Assembly (NCBI GenBank): GCA_026874595.1
Contig: CM049313.1
Span: 75,630,659 to 75,694,658 of the forward strand
Length of the DNA stretch: 64,000 nucleotides
From: Sipunculus nudus
Lineage: Eukaryota; Annelida; Sipuncula; Golfingiida; Sipunculidae
Direction of reading: 5' to 3'
The translations under genes were made by a program, and so were the position numbers. This document shows, piece by piece, positions 59,375 to 64,000 of this stretch. Every line of letters starts with the position of its first letter. Position 1 is the stretch's first letter. The notes under the pieces were generated by a model that was not told where the DNA came from, ran no database searches, and worked only from the letters and a program-made list of their open reading frames with translations.

Positions 59375-61395
59375 AATAACTAGGGTTTTTACGCTGCAGT
59401 TTTGCCTCTTCGGGTACCCCTCTCTTTGCACTGAGGTCGCCAGAACTGACAGCCAGCTAGTTAGTTCCGGTTCGCCCTCGCCTACAGTCTACCACCATTA
59501 CCCCCTTGTCTAACTTTATCGTAGAGGCGGAGGTGCCGTGCACTCCATCACCACCCGTTCAGCCTCCTGCTGTTCTGTCTTACGTCTACTGGTAGTCCTC
59601 TTACCCAGTATTTCCTCTCCACCTGGCTCTGATCCAGGCCCTCTACTTTACGACCAGTCGCCGTCCCCCTTGGCTGGCTGATTGGCGTGCTCCCTTACCG
59701 TTCAGGTGAGCTCGGAGCTGGGGTATCTCCCGCCGCTTGATTAACCCAGGTCCGCTTCCTAGTGGGTGGACCGCTATCATCTGTGCGGTCGATACTCGAT
59801 AGCGTGGGCTCATTTCCTCTCCAGTTTGGCCTGGTCCGGTGCTAGTTAGACTCACGACCGTTCGTGCGAGTCTGTGCCCCTTCTGTTGTTCGCTGACCCT
59901 TCCCCCAATCTCTCAGTCGGGCTCGGGGACAGCGTCCTCAGGACCACCGGCCACTCCGGCGAGCCTACATCAATGATTAGAGACCCCGACCATTCGGGCG
60001 TCTCTGCCTTGTCCGGCCCTGGGACCTCTGGGGTAACCACTTCCGGGGTCTCTGGGGTTGCTGTTTCCCTGTATGACTCGCTGAGAGTCATCAAACAGCT
60101 CAAAACTGGCGTCCCCCATCTGGGTGGCTGGTGCTGAGCTTAGGGAACCCAGCACAGAGTGCAGCGTGTTCGATTCATCTGATCTCTTAGGCGTCGCCTC
60201 GCAATCCCCGTACAACGACCCACTGCCTGCTGGGTTCGGTTGAGCCGATCCCCAGATCGTGCTCCGACCCAGGGGCTCAGTCACCGCAGCCGCCACCTGC
60301 ACAATGCCAATGCTCCCCGTAACCAGCCCAGCTATCATACGTAGGGATTCAGGTGTCAGGCCCGTGCCTTGCTGCCCGTTGCAGCCCGCTTGTGATCTGG
60401 GTGAGACCCGGGACCACTTCTCTTTCTCTCTGAGAAAGCACTAGCAACTTTGTCAGTGCTTCTGCCATTATCGCTCAGTGCCCTCTCACTGAATTATTCT
60501 AGTCTTCTCCTGTTTGGGCAGTAGGCTAGGTTTCGAATCCTTTATGATATACCCCTTTTCAGGTGGTATATCGGGCTTTTCCTCTCACCTTTTTACCTCA
60601 ATCTTTTGTCGATATTTATAAATTTTATTCCCGTTCGGGCAATAAAATAATGTTGATTCCCTTCGCTTATAATTCCTTTACAGGCAATTATAATTTTCCA
60701 CCTTTCCGTGGATGTGTTTAGTATTCAGTCGCCCGTCACTAGTGCACACTGGACCACATCCGGTCGCTGATTTCCCATTGTTGTTCACTCGTACCTGTTC
60801 AGGCTACACCTTTTCCCCTTGCCGTGAAGATAATTATATCCAGAGTGCGGATAAAATATTATCTTCGAGGGAATCCAGTGAGCCAACGAGCCGAGAGCGG
60901 GCTCTATTCAACAGTTTTTACCCAGAGCTGGGCTTAAACTGTGAATTTTGTAGTCGATTGGGCCGAGAGCTTGCCCTTGAGCCGAGAGCGGGCTCAGTGA
61001 TTTAATTGACTGTACTGAGAGAGCGGGTGACAGTCATGTTAGTTTGCTTGTAGGTTTCACCTACCCCGAGGAGCCAACAAAAATAAAATGCGAAAGTTAT
61101 ACTTTACCTGAATCCCCTATGGTAAACCTTAACTTTAGGTCTTAGCCCTAGCTAAAATGCACCTGTTGAATGGATGAAAGTACTGAAAGAGAATATTAGT
61201 CCTAGGGAGGACTGTTGTGTGTGGCTCCGGCCACCAGACACGCTAATCACAAGTGTGAATAGCTTGACTGGAGAGCAAGGCGCCAGTGAGTCGGCTGTGT
61301 CTCTGAGTCCACTTGGCTAATTAGGCAACGGTCTAATTAGAGCTGCTCCCAGGGACGTCCGTTCTCCACAGCTGCTGGGTGCGGAGATGTTTTCT
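59375..61395. other. GC-rich insertion with an array of stem-loops
   Basis: This ~2-kb block is much richer in G+C than its surroundings and is bordered on both sides by family A-like sequence, so it looks inserted. It holds many imperfect palindromes in series. Examples: GATATACC...GGTATATC (60546-60572), ATTTTATT-CCCGTTCGGG-AATAAAAT (60622-60648), TTATAATT...AATTATAA (60667-60693), GAAGATAAT...ATTATCTTC (60826-60866), and ACAGTTT...CCCAGAGCTGGG...AAACTGT (about 60910-60942). Two copies of GAGCCGAGAGCGGGCTC lie near 60888 and 60978. Open frames of up to 122 codons on the minus strand (60338-59970) are unrecognised and probably incidental. Its class is unknown; exact ends and target duplication were not found. 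Confidence 0.65.
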
Positions 61396-61675
61396 TGTGG
61401 CGTCCATCTGTACATGTGAAAATATTTGGTGAAATTGCTCATATCTTAGGAGGGGTTCAAGGTTTTGTTCTGAAATTTTGCATGAAAGTTGTCACGTAAA
61501 CCAGTCAGGAATGATTCACCATATTGGCTTCACGTGGTGCAACCTACAATCATGTTTACGTTGCAGACATCCATCTCACTCTGTTTCCCGTTACCATTCA
61601 ATCCATGCCTCACTTCGCCTGTACTACTCTGGTTTCGGCGGATACACATAGTTTCTTGCGACTACATGTATCTAG
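61396..61675 (+). mobile_element. Family A Helitron 3' fragment, copy 4
   Basis: It starts within a unit (GCGTCCATCTGTACATG), passes the conserved CTCACTCTGTTTCCC and GGCGGATACAC blocks, and ends CTAG at 61672-61675 with a decayed hairpin. Confidence 0.6.
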
Positions 61676-62099
61676 TTGTTTTATGCATCTGTGCACATAG
61701 CGGAAGAGTGGTTTGAAGCCTGAATTTGTATAGTCCTTACTTCTTTAATTTTTATTTTTGTACACAAGTCTGGTAGTGCCACTTACATTCATTTTTGTGT
61801 TGTGTGCACCTGTGCCAGTATTTTAGTAGTGACGTGTGTGTAATTGGTACATGTACTCGGGTTCAAAATGTTCAGTGCTTGCATTGTACATAAACATGTC
61901 ACACATGTACTCGAATAGTCACGTCCAGCATGGAAGCATTATACCTATGTATATCCCATTGCACAGGTTCGCATTAGACCTTAAGGCCTTGTTTCTGTTT
62001 CTGAGACTGTCAAATGACAGCAATTATGTCAGCTGTGGTGTCATCTAGTGTTCTGAAACCTGATATACCAGAATACTGGTCGCTGTAATTTTTTTCTGT

Positions 62100-62595
62100 T
62101 TTTGATGATTTTTCCTTTATTTCTGTTTGTCCCCCAATGATAACTACATATAGATTCCAAACTTGACTTATATATGACCCAACTCTAACGCAAGAACTCT
62201 AACAAGATTTTTGGTCATGAGGTCAAAGGTCAGGGTCACAGGACCCACAGATTTAGAAAGATTGTGGATGCATTGTAACCCAAATTTTCATCCCAAACCT
62301 TCTATCTTGCACATATAGCTGACCTTAAAATCTCTTCGCATATTTGTTTACGGATGATAACTCCAATTTGGATGGACATGGTTTTTAAACTTGACTCATA
62401 TATGACCCATCTATAATAAAAGAACCCTTTTGATTTTGAGGTCACATCACTTCACAAATTAATTTATGGATAAAACTCCAGTTTGGGTAGATAGGTTGGC
62501 TTCAAACTGATCACAGGACCAATATTTTGAAAAAGCTCATAAACCTGTCCTTGTAGACAAATTCAGCTGAGCGTCAAGACCCATGGGTCCGTAGT
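62100..62595 (+). mobile_element. Helentron-like 3' fragment with AGGTCAAAGGTCA unit
   Basis: It contains TGAGGTCAAAGGTCAGGGTCAC and ends CAGCTGAGCGTCAAGACCCATGGGTCC, the same 3' terminus as 20911 and 43346. The 5' limit was not determined. Confidence 0.55.
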
Positions 62596-62599
62596 TAAT

Positions 62600-64000
62600 T
62601 ATTAGTTCACTCTGTGAACTTATGCCATGGCACAGCGTCCACCGTCCACTGTCCACTGTCAACTGTCCACCGTCCACCGTCTGTTACAAAATATCTCAAC
62701 AGCCACATCAGCTACCTTCATGAAACTTTGCAGAAATACTGATCATGGGATGGACATGCAAAAATAAGCTTTTGGTGGCGCCACCTATGTTGACCTACTT
62801 TCTGCGGGACGAAATGGTCTTTTCAACTTCTTTCAAGATAAGTCATAAAGTATTAATATTTTGGCCTTCATATCATAGTTCCTTAGAGAAAGGGGAATAA
62901 TTTGAGTATAAATTCAGTCAAGTCATATTCAAGATGGCGTCTCTACGGAACTTCAAATTCTGTCGATCTCAAAATATGACAGCTTGATGTGTTTCTATGT
63001 ATACATGATGTATTGTGGAGCGTGGTGGCGTAATGGATAGGGCGCTGGACTTGTGACCGCAGGGTCTTGGGTTCGCGTCCCGTTCTGACCGTCTGCGCTA
63101 AAACTCTTAGGCAAAGTCTTTACCACAAGGGTGCGCTCTCTCGACCCAGGAGTGAATGGGTACTGGTCATGGGAGGTAGGCAAATGTAGAACGAATAACC
63201 CTCTTGCGCCTGATATGGCAGCTCGGGTTGTATGCTTCCAAGGGAGCCGAGAAAAGCTACAAGAATGAACAGGCCCGAAAGACCAGGAAGGCAAAGTCGG
63301 ATGAGACTGACATCGTCGGTGATATCAGACTATAAAAAACCTATCCTTTACCTTTTTCCTTTTAATGTCTGTTACCAAATATCTTAGGAACTGCTGCAGC
63401 CTTCAGTTTCAAATTTCAGGAGAATATTGATCATGTGACTGCTAAATGATTTTGACCTCCAGGTGGCGCCACCTGTGTTGACCTACTTTCTGCGGGAAAA
63501 AATGATCTTTTCCACTTCTTTCAAGATAAGTCACAAAATATTAATATTTTGGCCTTCATATCATAGTCAGCAGTTCCTTAGAGGAAGGGGAATAATTTGT
63601 GTGTAAATTCAGTTAAAATAATTTTCAAGATGGCATCTCTACAGAACTTCAAATTGTGTGGGTTGCAAAATTTAGCAACTTGATGCGTTTCCATACAGGA
63701 TGTATTGTCTGTTACCAAATATTTTAGGAACTGCTGCAGCCTTCAGTTTCAAATTTCACAGGAATATTGATCATGTGACTGCCAGATGATTTTGACCTCC
63801 AGGTGGCGCCAGCTGTGTTGACCTACTTTCTGTGGGACAAAATGTTCCTTTCCACTTCTTTCAAGATAAGTCATAAAGTAATAAGAGGAAGAGGAATAAT
63901 TTGAGTATAAATTCAGTCAAGTGATTTTCGAGATGGCCTATCTACGGATGTTGATGTGTTTCTATACATGATGTATTGTCTGTTACCAAATATCTTAGGA
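62600..64000 (+). repeat. ~342-bp tandem array (family E), cut by the window edge
   Basis: The anchor CTGTTAC(A/C)AAATAT occurs at 62681, 63369, 63709 and 63980. Units contain AGGTGGCGCC and GACCTACTTTCTGYGGG. The first interval is doubled by a SINE at 63017-63362 and the last is shortened by a deletion. A GTCCACC/GTCCACT run precedes the array at 62636-62680. Confidence 0.8.
63017..63362 (+). mobile_element. tRNA-derived SINE inserted in the 342-bp array
   Basis: It starts GGAGCGTGGTGGCGTAATGG (A box) and has B box GGGTTCGCGTCCC at tRNA spacing, then a non-tRNA body and a pyrimidine-rich/TTTTAAT tail. Uninterrupted array units nearby show the empty site, which defines its length at about 346 bp. 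A short (A/T)TGT may be the target duplication. Family unknown. Confidence 0.8.

Noticed and set aside
59970-60338. 122-codon minus-strand open frame in the GC-rich block
   Set aside because: No recognised domain. The frame lies in stem-loop-rich GC sequence where long frames arise by chance, and neighbouring overlapping frames are equally long.

Overview
The window is animal nuclear DNA. It is AT-rich, its genes are split by GT-AG introns, and transposons take up more space than coding sequence. The gene content is bilaterian. The repeat style suggests a marine lophotrochozoan, most likely a mollusc and perhaps a bivalve: Helitron-type elements with central tandem arrays, tRNA-derived SINEs, and TGACCTTTGACC-rich dispersed repeats. 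That assignment is an inference from repeat style, not a match to a named genome.

Three protein genes can be reconstructed exon by exon with consistent splice phases. (1) About 576-4836 on the minus strand holds the first five coding exons of an organic anion transporter (OATP/SLCO family); the 3' part lies beyond the left edge. (2) 23027-29436 on the minus strand is a complete five-coding-exon gene for translocon-associated protein subunit beta (SSR2/TRAP-beta, 189 aa), with a probable non-coding first exon and promoter near 32.0-32.1 kb. (3) 35012-56143 on the plus strand is a complete five-exon TM2 domain-containing protein 3 gene (TM2D3/almondex, 253 aa). SSR2 and TM2D3 are divergently arranged, about 3 kb apart. 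The three genes share no pathway: cell-surface transport, ER protein import, and a Notch-linked membrane protein.

Layout: 0-5 kb OATP; 5-12.4 kb gene-poor DNA with microsatellites; 12.4-19.9 kb two copies of a ~2 kb direct duplication flanking a dead non-LTR retrotransposon that carries an intact-looking foldback element; 20-23 kb nested repeats; 23-32 kb SSR2, with several MITE-like elements in its introns; 32-35 kb divergent intergenic region; 35-56 kb TM2D3. The first, third and fourth TM2D3 introns are filled with Helitron-like and other elements, in places three layers deep. 56-64 kb has no recognisable gene: it holds Helitron fragments, a GC-rich insertion full of stem-loops, a SINE and a 342-bp tandem array.

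The most unusual material is (a) the 59.4-61.4 kb GC-rich block with a run of imperfect palindromes whose loops resemble one another while their stems differ, and (b) a 12-bp palindrome, GGTGGCGCCACC, present in the repeat units of several otherwise different element families, several of which end in a hairpin plus CTAG like Helitrons.
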